A stretch of 64,000 bases of DNA, taken from Phycisphaerales bacterium. GTDB lineage: Bacteria; Planctomycetota; Phycisphaerae; UBA1845. Under the pieces are notes generated by a model. It was not told the DNA's origin, made no database searches, and saw nothing but the letters and a program-made list of their open reading frames with translations. The stretch spans positions 60,796 to 124,795 of the forward strand of contig JADZBE010000001.1 in NCBI GenBank assembly GCA_020852275.1, read 5' to 3'. This document shows, one piece after another, positions 44,758 to 53,993 of the stretch; position 1 is the stretch's first letter, and each line of letters begins with the position of its first letter. The translations under genes were made by a program, and so were the position numbers.

Positions 44758-44877
44758 GAAACAGCTCCGGTGCACGACCTGCGGCTTGCGTGTCGCACGC
44801 GGTCCGAGTGTACTGGTGCCGCGAGTTGGGGCGCTTGGCAGAGACCCTGTCGGCGCTGACTCAGCAGGAATTCGTGC

Positions 44878-46098
44878 ATGACACGTCGAGCGGTCATTAT
44901 CAACGCGGTGCGCACGCCGATTGGGCGCTACGGCGGCGCGCTGAAATCCGTCCGGCCGGACGACCTGGCGGCGCTGGTCATCCGCGAGGTGGTCTCGCGC
45001 AGCGGCATCGACCCGGCGATCATCGACGACGTGTATCTCGGCGCCGCCAACCAGGCGGGCGAGGACAACCGCAACGTCGCGCGCATGGCCGCGCTGCTCG
45101 CGGGGCTGCCCGTCAGCGTGCCGGGCGCCACGGTGAACCGTCTGTGCGCGTCGGGCCTGGAGGCCGTGAACATCGCCGCCCGGATGATCGAAACCGGCTG
45201 TGTGGAGGTAATCGTCGCCGGCGGAGTGGAGAGCATGACGCGCGCCCCGCTGGTGATGGCCAAGAGCGAGGAAGCGTTCGACCGCCGCATCGAAGCGTAC
45301 GACACGACCATCGGCTGGCGCTTCACCAATCCCAAGCTCGCCGCGATGCACTTCCCGTTCAGCATGGGCGAGACGGCGGAAAACGTGGCGCGGCAGCACT
45401 CCATTTCCCGCGAGGACCAAGATCGCTTCGCGCTGGAGAGCCAGACGAAATGCGCCCGCGCCATGCAGTCCGGACGCTTCGCGGACGAGATCGTGCCCGT
45501 GCCGATCCCCCAGAAGAAGGGCGAGCCAATCCTCGTGGATTGCGATGAACACCCGCGCCCGGACACGACGCCCGAAACGCTCGCCAAGCTGCGGCCGGCG
45601 TTTGTCAAGCCGGGCGAGGCGGGGACGGTGACGGCCGGCAATTCCTCGGGCATCAACGACGGAGCGGCCGCGCTGCTGCTGGTCGAGGCTGCGGCGGCCG
45701 GTCGCCTCGGTTTCAAACCGCTGGCGGTGGTGGGTTCTTCGGCGACGGCGGGCGTGGACCCGGGTTGCATGGGGATCGGCCCGGTCCCCGCGACGCAAAA
45801 GCTCCTGCGGCGCGAGGGTCTGACGCTCGCGGACATCGACCTGATCGAGCTGAACGAAGCCTTCGCGGCGCAGTCGCTGGCGTGTCTGCGCGCGCTCGGC
45901 GTGCCCGAGTTCTCCGACGCGCGAGTCAACCCCAACGGCGGCGCGATCGCGCTGGGTCATCCGCTCGGCATGAGCGGCGCACGGCTCGTGACCACGATCG
46001 TTCACGAGCTGCAGCGCCGCCCGCAAATCCGCCGCGCGCTCGCCACGCTTTGCGTGGGAGTGGGCCAAGGCGTGGCGACGCTGATTGAACGGGCGTAG
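44878..46098 (+). CDS. Acetyl-CoA acetyltransferase-type thiolase
   Basis: The 406-residue protein has all thiolase marks: the nucleophile in [14 protein letters not shown] (about residue 91), [19 protein letters not shown], the base His in [17 protein letters not shown], and the second Cys in LCVGVGQG. It either splits 3-ketoacyl-CoA or condenses acetyl-CoA. The long insert [13 protein letters not shown] is more like beta-ketoadipyl-CoA thiolases (PcaF/PaaJ type) than short biosynthetic ones, but no catabolic cluster is near. Length is normal. It is preceded by the REP cluster of the RAYT locus. Confidence 0.93.
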   Translation: MTRRAVIINAVRTPIGRYGGALKSVRPDDLAALVIREVVSRSGIDPAIIDDVYLGAANQAGEDNRNVARMAALLAGLPVSVPGATVNRLCASGLEAVNIAARMIETGCVEVIVAGGVESMTRAPLVMAKSEEAFDRRIEAYDTTIGWRFTNPKLAAMHFPFSMGETAENVARQHSISREDQDRFALESQTKCARAMQSGRFADEIVPVPIPQKKGEPILVDCDEHPRPDTTPETLAKLRPAFVKPGEAGTVTAGNSSGINDGAAALLLVEAAAAGRLGFKPLAVVGSSATAGVDPGCMGIGPVPATQKLLRREGLTLADIDLIELNEAFAAQSLACLRALGVPEFSDARVNPNGGAIALGHPLGMSGARLVTTIVHELQRRPQIRRALATLCVGVGQGVATLIERA

Positions 46099-46527
46099 GC
46101 GGATCGCGGAATCCACTAAGACCTATCCCGAAACCGGTCCATCAGACCTTGCGAGAACGTCAAGTCCGACGAATTCCTCGGAGATTCGAAGTTCCGCGCG
46201 AACTGAAGTTCGCGGCTCGCCGGGTTCTGGGATAGGTTCTAGTCACCTCGGCACCAGCTTGCTTCCGGGTCGCGCTCGATCGGTTTTCGGATGGCCGACG
46301 CCGGGAACGAACATCGGTTTGGGCTTCGTCTTGGCGATCGCCGCAAAGACGCGCGGATTTCATGATGACCTATGCTCCGATCCGCGACACGTGCGCCATG
46401 AGCGAGGCGATGAACTTGGCGAAGGTCAACTCGGCATGCGGCTCGACAAACGAGCCGGAAACGACTGATTCCGAAGACGAAAGAAGTAGACAGGCCCCGT
46501 CATACAGCCGCTCCCGCCCGCCGCCCT
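46099..46527. other. Spacer, no gene recognised
   Basis: ACCTATCCC (about 46121-46129) and GGGATAGGT (about 46228-46236) form an inverted repeat with a 98-base spacing. Nothing else can be supported. Confidence 0.4.
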
Positions 46528-47757
46528 CTACGGTGTCGAGCCAAAAGCATTCTGAAAACAGGACAGGTCGCGCAGGTCCACGTCGTTGTCATGATCGAGG
46601 TCGAGGAAGCGGCAGTCGCACAACGTGTCCGTCGGGTCGGCGCGATGGCGATCCAGAAAGCCGGGTCCGTTGAGGCAGGCGAAGAGCTTCGCGTAGTCCG
46701 TCAGGTCAATGTCGCCGTCGAAGTCCGCTTCACCCGTGCGGATGCGGCGCATCATGCCCACGCCGCCGGTCCATTCCGCGTCCGGATCGAAAACCCAGTT
46801 CCAAGCCGCTTCGCCCCAGTTGTTCAACTCGCCGATGTTGTCGTAGTAGGTGTTGTCGGTGATGCGGTAGAAACGCGGTCCCGACGGCTCCACGCGGTAT
46901 AGCCAGACCTCGGATGAATGGTCGTCGGGCTGGTGCGTCATCATGATGTCGCCGCGGTCGTTGATCGCGGGCTGCGTGCCCCAAAGAGGCTCGGTGATGA
47001 TGTGCCGCTGACCGTCTCTCCAAAGAACTACGACGTACGGAGGATCCTCCAGCCACACGACTTCACGGCTGTTGTTCAAGTCAGTGGCAACCAACTGTGT
47101 GTCGCCCCACAGACGCCTCATGCCTCCCCGTCCCCAGAGAAACACCTCACTGGTCCAAGGGGAATGGCAAAGATCATACCGATTCCAGGTGACCTCATCC
47201 CATTCGTTGATCCGAATCGACTGGTTTGACAGGTCGTCACCCACGGTCAGTTGGGCGACCTGCGTTCCGTTGTAGTACATGACCTTATCCAAAGCCGTGC
47301 AATCCTCGCCGTACCGCCACGACCAGGCCACATGTCCATGGCCGTTGATATAAGGCGTGATCCCGCTGCCGAGGCGCCGGCGCATTCCGTGATCGTAAAT
47401 GTACACTTCGCCATGCCCAAAAGTGTCTGGAGAGCGCGTCCATGCAATAACGCCGCGGTCGTTAATGTCGGGCCAGGCGTCCGCGACATCGTCGTCCGTG
47501 ATGTTGTAAACGTTTCCGTTGTCGTAGAGATAGATTTCCGCGTCCGAGGCGGAGACGTACCCCTGCCAGAAGACGACCTGCCCGCAGTCGTTGATGTTCG
47601 GCCAGCCGGGCAGCCGGTCCGCCGCCGCGAAGTACACGACCTCGAACCCCTTCGGCGGGCCGGCCGACGCAAGGCTCGAACACAGCATCAGCGCGGTAGC
47701 TGCCAGAAGGCCCCGGGCGTGGCGGGCAAACTGGTTCGTGGTGTTGCGATCAAACAT
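46528..47757 (-). CDS. Secreted beta-propeller-like protein with dockerin-like C-terminus
   Basis: The 409-residue protein has a signal peptide (RGLLAATALMLCSSLASA). Eight or so repeats contain INDRG or INDCG plus W: NINDCGQVVFWQG, DINDRGVIAWTRS, INEWDEVTWN, AINDRGDIMMTH, ELNNWGEAAWNW. They look like propeller blades. At the end DFDGDIDLTDYAKLFACLNG and DLDHDNDVDLRDLSCFQNAF are two calcium-binding loops arranged as in dockerin/EF-hand ends common to planctomycete exported proteins. Function is unknown. The start at 47757 precedes the signal. Confidence 0.85.
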   Translation of the reverse strand: MFDRNTTNQFARHARGLLAATALMLCSSLASAGPPKGFEVVYFAAADRLPGWPNINDCGQVVFWQGYVSASDAEIYLYDNGNVYNITDDDVADAWPDINDRGVIAWTRSPDTFGHGEVYIYDHGMRRRLGSGITPYINGHGHVAWSWRYGEDCTALDKVMYYNGTQVAQLTVGDDLSNQSIRINEWDEVTWNRYDLCHSPWTSEVFLWGRGGMRRLWGDTQLVATDLNNSREVVWLEDPPYVVVLWRDGQRHIITEPLWGTQPAINDRGDIMMTHQPDDHSSEVWLYRVEPSGPRFYRITDNTYYDNIGELNNWGEAAWNWVFDPDAEWTGGVGMMRRIRTGEADFDGDIDLTDYAKLFACLNGPGFLDRHRADPTDTLCDCRFLDLDHDNDVDLRDLSCFQNAFGSTP

Positions 47758-47887
47758 GCTCGCTTGCGCTCTGACAGATAATCGTCCGCCCCCGACAAAA
47801 CATGGCGGGAGCGGACGACCTTCATCCCATACTATTCCGCAGACCCCTGCCGTCAGATACCAGTCTTGAATCGGCCCCCCCATCCGA

Positions 47888-48838
47888 TCACGGACAGGCG
47901 CAAGGGGACGCTCCACCCAGACCAAAGCGCGCGGTCAGCGCATCCTCGGCCACGATCTGGGGAGAGGTCCAGTTGCCGCCCCCGGCGTCCACCGACTCCC
48001 AGACCAGCGCCCCCGTCGTGCAGAAGAAACTGCCGTCGCCCACCTGAAGCTTGCCGATTCTGATGGTGAAGCTCCCGGTGACGGTGACGCACGCGGGATC
48101 ACTGTTGTCGTCCGTGCCGATCTTGATCGCCGGCTCGCCGGCAAGGTCCACCAGTTCCCACACGGCTGACCCGCTGGTGACGTTGGACTGGACGCGCAGC
48201 GTGTCGTCGCCCTCAGCGACCCAGTGACCGCTCGATCCGCCCGTCTTGCTGTACGTCGTCAGGCGAAGTTCGGTACCGTCGCCGCCATTGAAGTACGCGA
48301 CGACGTAGGCGTTGTTGTGCAGCGCAACTTCGATGATACCCACTCCGGTGATCGTCAAAGAGTCGGCTCGCGGCGTGCCGACGCCCTGGATGGTGAGCTT
48401 GTCGCTCGACCCGTTGGCCGCGGTGATCTTGGCGTCTTTGTCGAGAACGATTGCGCCCCCGTCGCCGGTGAACGTGCGGTCGCCGGAAATCGCCAGTTCA
48501 CAATGGAAGGCGTTCACCGTCCCGTCGATGGTCGAATCGCCGGACACGACAATCTTCGAGCTGCTGTCGCCTTCAAGCGTGGCGCTGCCGTTGACCACAA
48601 GGCCTGCGCATACCGCCTGCGTGTAGTTCTGGGGGATGACGCAAGTTCGGGAGCCGACGATCTCGGCAATCTCAGTATTCGTAGGCTTGTGGCCGAGGCT
48701 CCAGTTCGCATCTACGTCCCAATTACTCGTATTCCCGTTCGGAATCACATTAAACTTGTTATTCGCCATGCGAGGCATGGGAGCGGGTGCCGCCGCCCAC
48801 GCAATCGTCGCCAGGCATACGCACGCACTTACGGTCAT
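47888..48838 (-). CDS. Secreted beta-helix-like protein
   Basis: The 316-residue protein has a signal peptide (ACVCLATIAWAAAPAPMP). Its first part reads SNWDVDANWSLGHKPTNTEI, a pattern typical of secreted autotransporter-like repeat proteins where NW marks the first strand. Then follow short strands (LVVNGSATLEGDSSSKIVVS, DSTIDGTVNAFHCELAISGD) like a right-handed beta helix. It ends CACP. No enzymatic motif is seen. AAGGAGG six bases before the ATG gives a strong start. It forms a pair with the next gene upstream (48937-49332), which has a similar opening. Confidence 0.82.
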   Translation of the reverse strand: MTVSACVCLATIAWAAAPAPMPRMANNKFNVIPNGNTSNWDVDANWSLGHKPTNTEIAEIVGSRTCVIPQNYTQAVCAGLVVNGSATLEGDSSSKIVVSGDSTIDGTVNAFHCELAISGDRTFTGDGGAIVLDKDAKITAANGSSDKLTIQGVGTPRADSLTITGVGIIEVALHNNAYVVAYFNGGDGTELRLTTYSKTGGSSGHWVAEGDDTLRVQSNVTSGSAVWELVDLAGEPAIKIGTDDNSDPACVTVTGSFTIRIGKLQVGDGSFFCTTGALVWESVDAGGGNWTSPQIVAEDALTARFGLGGASPCACP

Positions 48839-48936
48839 GAAATCCTCCTTGGGTAAGTCATCGAGGAAACTGCGTTTATCGCGGCGGTCCTCAGCCCTTG
48901 CGGCCTGCGGATCCGCCCTCGTCGCCCCCTCGCCGG

Positions 48937-49332
48937 TCAGTACGTGACGATCCGCGCCCCATTGCTGAGGCAAACAATTGTCTTTCCTCCGCTCCCGCCC
49001 AGGACCACGGTATCACGCGACAGCGTCTTCGCCGCCGGCGTTGAACCGCTGGTGATGGTGGTGGGGCAGCCGAAGTCAGAGAAGACGTTGAACAAAATCA
49101 GGTCATCAATCGTCAAGGACGAGGAGAAATCAAACGTAACCTCGGCGCCGACCTCGATCTCAGCGTCGTCCGAGCTGTCATCCGGATAGCCTGTCGAAGC
49201 CTCGCCCCAGCTCGTGTAGGTGGTCCAGTTTCCAAAAGTGACGCCGTCGCCCCAGTCGAAGGCCAGCCGCAAGCCCGGCGCGGAACCCGCGCCTGCAAGC
49301 GCCACCCATGCGCAGATCCAAGTGATCATCAT
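48937..49332 (-). CDS. Small secreted protein related to its neighbour
   Basis: The 131-residue protein has a short signal (MMITWICAWVALAGAGSAPG). It then reads TFGNWTTYTSWGEASTGYPD and DDAEIEVGAEVTFDFSSSLT, similar in layout to the first 110 residues of the 47888-48838 protein (NW..W....P....AEI). It stops after a strand with LSNGARIVTY. It could be a truncated paralogue or an independent short form. It lies 98 bases upstream of the longer gene on the same strand, so both may be co-transcribed. Confidence 0.72.
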   Translation of the reverse strand: MMITWICAWVALAGAGSAPGLRLAFDWGDGVTFGNWTTYTSWGEASTGYPDDSSDDAEIEVGAEVTFDFSSSLTIDDLILFNVFSDFGCPTTITSGSTPAAKTLSRDTVVLGGSGGKTIVCLSNGARIVTY

Positions 49333-49476
49333 GGTAGCCCCGCCAGTTGAAAGAAGCGAACGAACGGGTCAACCCTCACCTGCCGGGACGTTGGCTCTCC
49401 CTCCCCACGCTACGCGCCCGAGCCCGAAGTAGTCCTGCCGCCGCGACGCGGCAATCCCAGCGCCGGCCGCCGAACT

Positions 49477-49583
49477 GTCGGTGGTCGGTGGTCGGTGGTC
49501 GGTGGTCGGTGGTCGGTGGTCGGTGGTCGGTGGTCGGTGGTCGGTGGTCGGTGGTCGGTGGTCGGTGGTCGGTGGTCGGTGGT
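49477..49583. repeat. 7-bp tandem repeat (GTCGGTG), about 15 copies
   Basis: A perfect run of GTCGGTG units from 49477 to 49581 ends in GTCGGGA. It is the only perfect microsatellite of this size in the window. No gene includes it. Such an array should vary in length between cells. Confidence 0.97.
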
Positions 49584-49675
49584 CGGGAGCGCAGAACACT
49601 GAACCCCACCCTGACCAATAACATACGACAGAGTCGTCGGGAAGTCAAGCGGTTTCCAAGCCCAACGTGTTTCAA

Positions 49676-49830
49676 TTCTCAAGAATCGGGTCTGATGCGG
49701 ACCAGCGCTTCGAGGGGGTGGGCGGCGTGGCGGCGGAAGGCGGCGGCGATGTTGGCGACGTTTTTCCAGCGCAGCAGGTTGAGGCTGACGTTGCGCAGGG
49801 TCGGCAGATTGATTGGGGCGGCTGCGGTGG
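49676..49830 (-). pseudogene. C-terminal remnant of a DDE transposase
   Basis: On the minus strand the frame reads INLPTLRNVSLNLLRWKNVA and NIAAAFRRHAAHPLEALVRI, ending RPDS and a stop. This looks like the C-terminus of ISAs1/DDE_Tnp_1-type transposases (usual form LRN..I.LLR..G..NIA.A.R..A..P..AL). The rest of the element is missing. Confidence 0.65.
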
Positions 49831-49912
49831 GGACGCGGCAATGATCTTCGCCGCAGCCTCTTCGTGCTTCAATGGGTGTGGAGACCGCGTGCTGTTCGGA
49901 GCGCCCGCGCGT

Positions 49913-50956
49913 TCAAAAGTCGAGCTGCAGTTGAGTCGGCAAGGCGCGAGCAGGCTCCTCTGGCGGCGCGGCTGCGGGAATATCCGCAACCGCCGCAACC
50001 TCCGCGCCCAACCCGAATCTCCGCGCCGTCACGGCGAACAAGTGCCGGATGGCCGTCCAGTACACGCCCTCACCGCGCATGCGCGCGCCGAAGCGCGTCT
50101 CGTTCATCCGCCCGCCGCGCATGTCGCGGATGCGCGCGAGCACTTTTTCCGCGCGCTGCGGCAGCGCGGCGCGAAGGCGTTCGACGAACACCGGCTCGAC
50201 GCTGCCCGGCAGCCGCAGGGCGCTGTAGCTTGCGGACGTCGCGCCGGCCTCTGCGGCGCGCTCGAGAATCTCCGGAATGTCGGTGTCGTTCAGACCCGGA
50301 ATGATCGGGGAGAGCATGAGGCTCACATCCAGGCCCGCCTCTGCCAACCTGCGCAAGGCCTCGAAGCGGCGCGAAGGCGGTGGCGCCTGAGGTTCCAGGA
50401 GCTTGGACGTCTGCGGATCGGCAAACGGGATGCTGAGGTGCACGCTCGCGCCGGCCTGCTCCGCAAGCCGCGTCAGCAGGTCGATGTCGCGCACCACGAG
50501 GAAACCCTTGGTGATCACGCCCACGGGATTGCGGAACTCAAGACAGACTTCCAGGCATCGCCGCGTCAGCCCGTACGTCGCTTCGATCGGCTGGTAACAA
50601 TCGGTCACGCCGCAGAAGCAGATGCGCTCGCGCCGCCACCTCGGCTTAACCAGCGCGGCGCGGAGCAACTGCGGCGCATTGACCTTGGCGACGAGCCGCG
50701 TCTCGAAATCCGTGCCCGCGCCGAACTCAAGGTACTCATGCGTGGGGCGCGCGTAGCAGTAGGCGCAGGCGTGCTGACAGCCGCGGTATGGATTGACGGA
50801 CCAGGTGAACGGAATGTCCGGGCTGTCGTTGCGCGAGAGAATGCTGCGGGCGGTCTCCTCGTACACTTCGACGCGCGCGTCCGGCGGGGGTTCGAGCCAG
50901 TCGGCGTAGCGGCTGGTGTACGGACTGGGCGGATTGTCAACGACTCGCAGGCGCAT
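49913..50956 (-). CDS. PA0069-type radical SAM protein
   Basis: The 347-residue enzyme has the motif NPYRGCQHACAYCYARPTHE (about residues 55-74) with the CxxxCxxC cluster site, then FGAGTDFETRLVAKVNAP, GVTDCYQPIEATYGLTRRCL and LSIPFADP. This order is typical of PA0069-family/SplB-like radical SAM proteins. The family is widespread and its substrate is unknown. The C-terminal 40 residues are Ala/Pro-rich. It is next to a transposase remnant and transcribed away from ugd. Confidence 0.92.
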   Translation of the reverse strand: MRLRVVDNPPSPYTSRYADWLEPPPDARVEVYEETARSILSRNDSPDIPFTWSVNPYRGCQHACAYCYARPTHEYLEFGAGTDFETRLVAKVNAPQLLRAALVKPRWRRERICFCGVTDCYQPIEATYGLTRRCLEVCLEFRNPVGVITKGFLVVRDIDLLTRLAEQAGASVHLSIPFADPQTSKLLEPQAPPPSRRFEALRRLAEAGLDVSLMLSPIIPGLNDTDIPEILERAAEAGATSASYSALRLPGSVEPVFVERLRAALPQRAEKVLARIRDMRGGRMNETRFGARMRGEGVYWTAIRHLFAVTARRFGLGAEVAAVADIPAAAPPEEPARALPTQLQLDF

Positions 50957-51313
50957 TCCGGTCCCTCGATCTCGAAGCCCGGAGCATGTTATTTGGATTT
51001 TGTTCGGACGTCAATGCGCCGGCTCGGCCCCGCGGCTCAAACCCCACCGCGCCCGCGTCGCTGCGGGCGTGGGTTGCAACCTGAGCCTCGCGGACGGGCT
51101 TGCGCGGCTCCGAGGCTGTCTCCCCGAATCACTTGTCGTCCGACGTGCTTTGCCCGATAAGATGTGGGAGAAGGCGCTGGGGAGGATAACGTCGGGGTGG
51201 GCGCAGGCTGCAGCGACGTGGAGCTCGCTCAGACCGGCGAAATGCGTCCCAGCAGGCATGGTTGGCCAGCGCCGGCGAAATTGCCGGCGTGAAATGCCAC
51301 GAGGATTTCGATC
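50957..51313. other. Divergent spacer with leader hairpin of ugd
   Basis: CGCCGGC (51270-51276) and GCCGGCG (51283-51289) form a hairpin just before the ugd ribosome site (GAGG, about 51300). TTGTCG (about 51129) and TAAGAT (about 51154) are possible promoter boxes with a long spacing of 19. Confidence 0.4.
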
Positions 51314-52633
51314 ATGCGCATCACCATCGCGGGGAGCGGATACGTGGGTTTGGTCACGGGCGCTTGCCTGGCGGACACGGGCAACCGCGTCGTCTGCTAC
51401 GACATCAACCGCGCCCGCGTGGACGAGTTGAACGCCGGCAAGTGCCCGATCTTCGAGCCGGGACTTGCCGACCTGATCGCCCAGAACCGCGCCGCCGAGC
51501 GCATCCGTTTCACCTGCGACCTCGACGAAGCCATCCACCACGCCGAAGTCGTGTTCATCGCCATCGGCACGCCCCCGCTGCCCAGCGGCGCGGCGGACCT
51601 TTCGCACATCGAGGCGTTCGCGCGCGACATGGCTTCGCGCGTCTCGCGCCCGCTGGTCGTGGCCATCAAGAGCACCGTCCCCGTCGGCACGGCGGAGCGC
51701 GTCGAGCACATCATCCACGAGCGCGCCAAGCACCGCGTGGACGTCGTGAGCAATCCGGAGTTTCTGAAGGAAGGCGGCGCGGTGCGCGACTTTCAGTTCC
51801 CCGACCGGGTCGTGATCGGCGCCGAATCCCCCGAGGCCGGGCGGATCATCGAGGAGCTGTACCGCCCCTTCGTCCGCAATCACAAGCCTATTCTGCACGT
51901 GCGGCGGCGCGCGTCGGAACTGACGAAGTACGCGGCCAACGCTTACCTGGCGATGCGCGTGAGCTTCATCAACGAGATCGCCAACCTCTGCGACCGGCTC
52001 GGCGTGGACGTGGATGAAGTGCGGCGCGGGATCGGCAGTGACGCGCGCATCGGGCACCATTTCCTCTATCCCGGCGCGGGATACGGCGGAAGCTGCTTCC
52101 CGAAGGACGTGCAGGCGCTGGCACACGTGGCGGCGGACTCGGGAATGAAGGCGCAGATCCTGCCCGCCATCCACGAGGTTAACGAAAGGCAGAAGCGCGT
52201 GCTGTTCGACAAGTTCCGCGAGCGCTTCGCCGATCGCGCCGGCAAGCTGACCTGCGCCCTGTGGGGAGCCGCCTTCAAGCCGAACACCGACGACATCCGC
52301 GAGGCGCCGGCGCTGGTGCTGATCGACCAGCTCCTCGCCGCCGGCGCGAAGGTCCGCCTGCACGACCCCAAGGCCATCGACGCCGTCCGCAAGGTGTACG
52401 GCGAGAAGCTGACGTATCATCCGCGCCCCTACGACGCGCTCGACGGGGCCGACGTGCTGTTCATCTGCACGGAGTGGAACGAGTTCCGCAGCCCGGATTT
52501 TGAGGAAGTGGCCGCGCGGCTGCGCACGAAGGTCATCTTCGACGGGCGCAACCTCTACGAATCCGCGACGCTGCGGCGGTACGGGCTGGAGTACCACCCG
52601 ATCGGCCGGCCCGCGCTGCGCCATCCGTCGTGA
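51314..52633 (+). CDS. ugd: UDP-glucose 6-dehydrogenase
   Basis: Ugd oxidises UDP-glucose twice to UDP-glucuronate, a precursor of acidic surface sugars. The 439-residue enzyme has the NAD-binding GxGxxG in MRITIAGSGYVGLVTGACLA, AIGTPPLPSGAADLS, VVAIKSTVPVGTAERV, SNPEFLKEGGAVRDF, the Lys in ELTKYAANAYLAMRVSFINE and the catalytic Cys in YGGSCFPKDVQAL. The C-terminal part has FKPNTDDIREAPAL. GAGG about nine bases before the ATG supports the start. No other capsule or exopolysaccharide gene is adjacent. Confidence 0.97.
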   Translation: MRITIAGSGYVGLVTGACLADTGNRVVCYDINRARVDELNAGKCPIFEPGLADLIAQNRAAERIRFTCDLDEAIHHAEVVFIAIGTPPLPSGAADLSHIEAFARDMASRVSRPLVVAIKSTVPVGTAERVEHIIHERAKHRVDVVSNPEFLKEGGAVRDFQFPDRVVIGAESPEAGRIIEELYRPFVRNHKPILHVRRRASELTKYAANAYLAMRVSFINEIANLCDRLGVDVDEVRRGIGSDARIGHHFLYPGAGYGGSCFPKDVQALAHVAADSGMKAQILPAIHEVNERQKRVLFDKFRERFADRAGKLTCALWGAAFKPNTDDIREAPALVLIDQLLAAGAKVRLHDPKAIDAVRKVYGEKLTYHPRPYDALDGADVLFICTEWNEFRSPDFEEVAARLRTKVIFDGRNLYESATLRRYGLEYHPIGRPALRHPS

Positions 52634-52649
52634 CGCGGCAGGATTCTCC

Positions 52650-52829
52650 CCGCTTTCTCCCAGGAGGGTGGCACGGTCGGGCGTACTCGCCCTGCCGTGG
52701 CGCGTGGAACACCTGCGGGAGCGTGGATGCCACACCGGTCCGCTGCTGCGAACCCGCGCCACCCTTTCGCGGCATTCGCGGGGATCTGCACGTCCCGGAG
52801 GTCCGTGCCACCCCTACTGCAACAGCCTG
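52650..52829. repeat. GGTGGCACGG repeat cluster between ugd and lepB
   Basis: Members of the CCGTGCCACC family occur as GGTGGCACGGTCGGGC (about 52666-52681), CCGGTCCGCTGCTGCG (about 52737-52752) and GGTCCGTGCCACCCC. They fill the convergent gap. Confidence 0.7.
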
Positions 52830-53603
52830 TTACGGCAGCGCCTCGAAGAAGCGTCCCCAGCGCGGCAGGTAGTAGTGCGACGGATCCACGGAGAGCACCA
52901 CGCGCGACGACCGCCCGATGATGCGTTCGCGCGATACGCAGCCGAACCAGCGGGAATCGTGGCTGTTGTCGCGGTTGTCGCCCATGACGAAGTAGCAGCC
53001 GTCCGGCACGCGCTGCGGTCCGTAATTGCGTTTCGACGGCGCCGACGGCGTCAGCCGAACGGGATGCTCGACACCGGTGAGATTCTCCGTCAGCAGCGCC
53101 CGACCCGGCAGTCGCGGCGAATCCACGGCCGAGTGGTCCTCCGCCGCGTATTCCATCGGCAGGCCGTTGATGAGTACACGGTTGCCGCGCAGCTCAACCA
53201 CGTCGCCGGGCAGACCGATCACGCGCTTCACGAGGCGCGTCTCGTCCTTGGGGGAGAAGAAAACGACGATCTCGCCGCGGCTGGGACCGCCCCATTCCGC
53301 GATGTGCCAGCGCGTGAACGGGAACTTCAGATCGTACGCCAGCTTGTTTACGAGAATCCGATCGCCGGGGAGGATCGTCGGGTCCATGGAGGGGGTGGGC
53401 ACGTCGTTCCAGTCGGCCACGGCGGAGCGAAACGTGCACAGGACGAGCACGACGACGAGCATGGGTTTGACCCACTCGCGCCAGAACTTGCGCAGGCGTC
53501 CTTTCCACTTTCCCGGCGACGGAGAAGCGGCGCCCGGGTCGGCGACAGCGCGCAAGTCCGCTGAGGCGCTGGCGACCCCGTCTGCTTTTTCTGTCTCGCT
53601 CAT
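52830..53603 (-). CDS. lepB: Signal peptidase I
   Basis: LepB cuts signal peptides from exported proteins at the outer face of the inner membrane. The 257-residue protein has one N-terminal helix (PMLVVVLVLCTFRSAVADW). It has the catalytic Ser in VPTPSMDPTILPGDRILVNK (about residue 70), the catalytic Lys in RLVKRVIGLPGD and the box-E region YFVMGDNRDNSHDSRWFG. The many secreted proteins in this window would be its clients. The start at 53603 is preferred; an ATG 20 codons upstream reads through a tandem repeat. Confidence 0.95.
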   Translation of the reverse strand: MSETEKADGVASASADLRAVADPGAASPSPGKWKGRLRKFWREWVKPMLVVVLVLCTFRSAVADWNDVPTPSMDPTILPGDRILVNKLAYDLKFPFTRWHIAEWGGPSRGEIVVFFSPKDETRLVKRVIGLPGDVVELRGNRVLINGLPMEYAAEDHSAVDSPRLPGRALLTENLTGVEHPVRLTPSAPSKRNYGPQRVPDGCYFVMGDNRDNSHDSRWFGCVSRERIIGRSSRVVLSVDPSHYYLPRWGRFFEALP

Positions 53604-53636
53604 GCCTTGCTCCCACGCGGCTGCCACGCGGCACGT

Positions 53637-53710
53637 CCCACCGGGTCTTATCGGCTGACCCACCGGGTCATGTCGGCTGACCCACCGGGCCCTGTCGGCT
53701 GACCCACCGG
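53637..53710. repeat. 22-bp tandem repeat TCGGCTGACCCACCGGGTCATG
   Basis: A bit more than three units run from 53637 to 53710, just upstream of lepB. The period (22) equals that of the array at 19872-20007, though the sequence differs. Confidence 0.88.
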
Positions 53711-53993
53711 TACTGGAACTGGAACCGCGATGTAATTATCGCGGGTTTCCTCCCGTCGTCGAGAATCGCCGACAGGAATGCACGAATCGCAGCAACCTGC
53801 CGGAAACCACGCAGACACTCTTCCACCGTAGCTTGCGCTTCGGGTTCTGGACCCGTAGCGCCGGCAAGGGCGCACCACTTCGATCCTGGCAGTGGCCCCG
53901 CCCGTGACATTTCGACCGGCATCCGCTGTAATCGCCTTCCTGCCCCGACGCATTTTCGTAACGCGCAGGTCCGCCGGGGGGCAACGAGGCTCG

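Noticed and set aside
44218..46116. Minus-strand open frame of 632 codons opposite the thiolase and RAYT genes
   Set aside because: Its text is Arg/His/Gln-rich without motifs, while the plus strand has two well-defined genes.
46085..46468. Open frame of 127 codons after the thiolase gene
   Set aside because: No ribosome site, no similarity that I can see and odd composition; treated as spacer.
49477..49583. CRISPR array
   Set aside because: It is a perfect 7-bp tandem repeat without spacers. None of the other repeat clusters shows equal repeats with unique spacers, and no cas gene is present.
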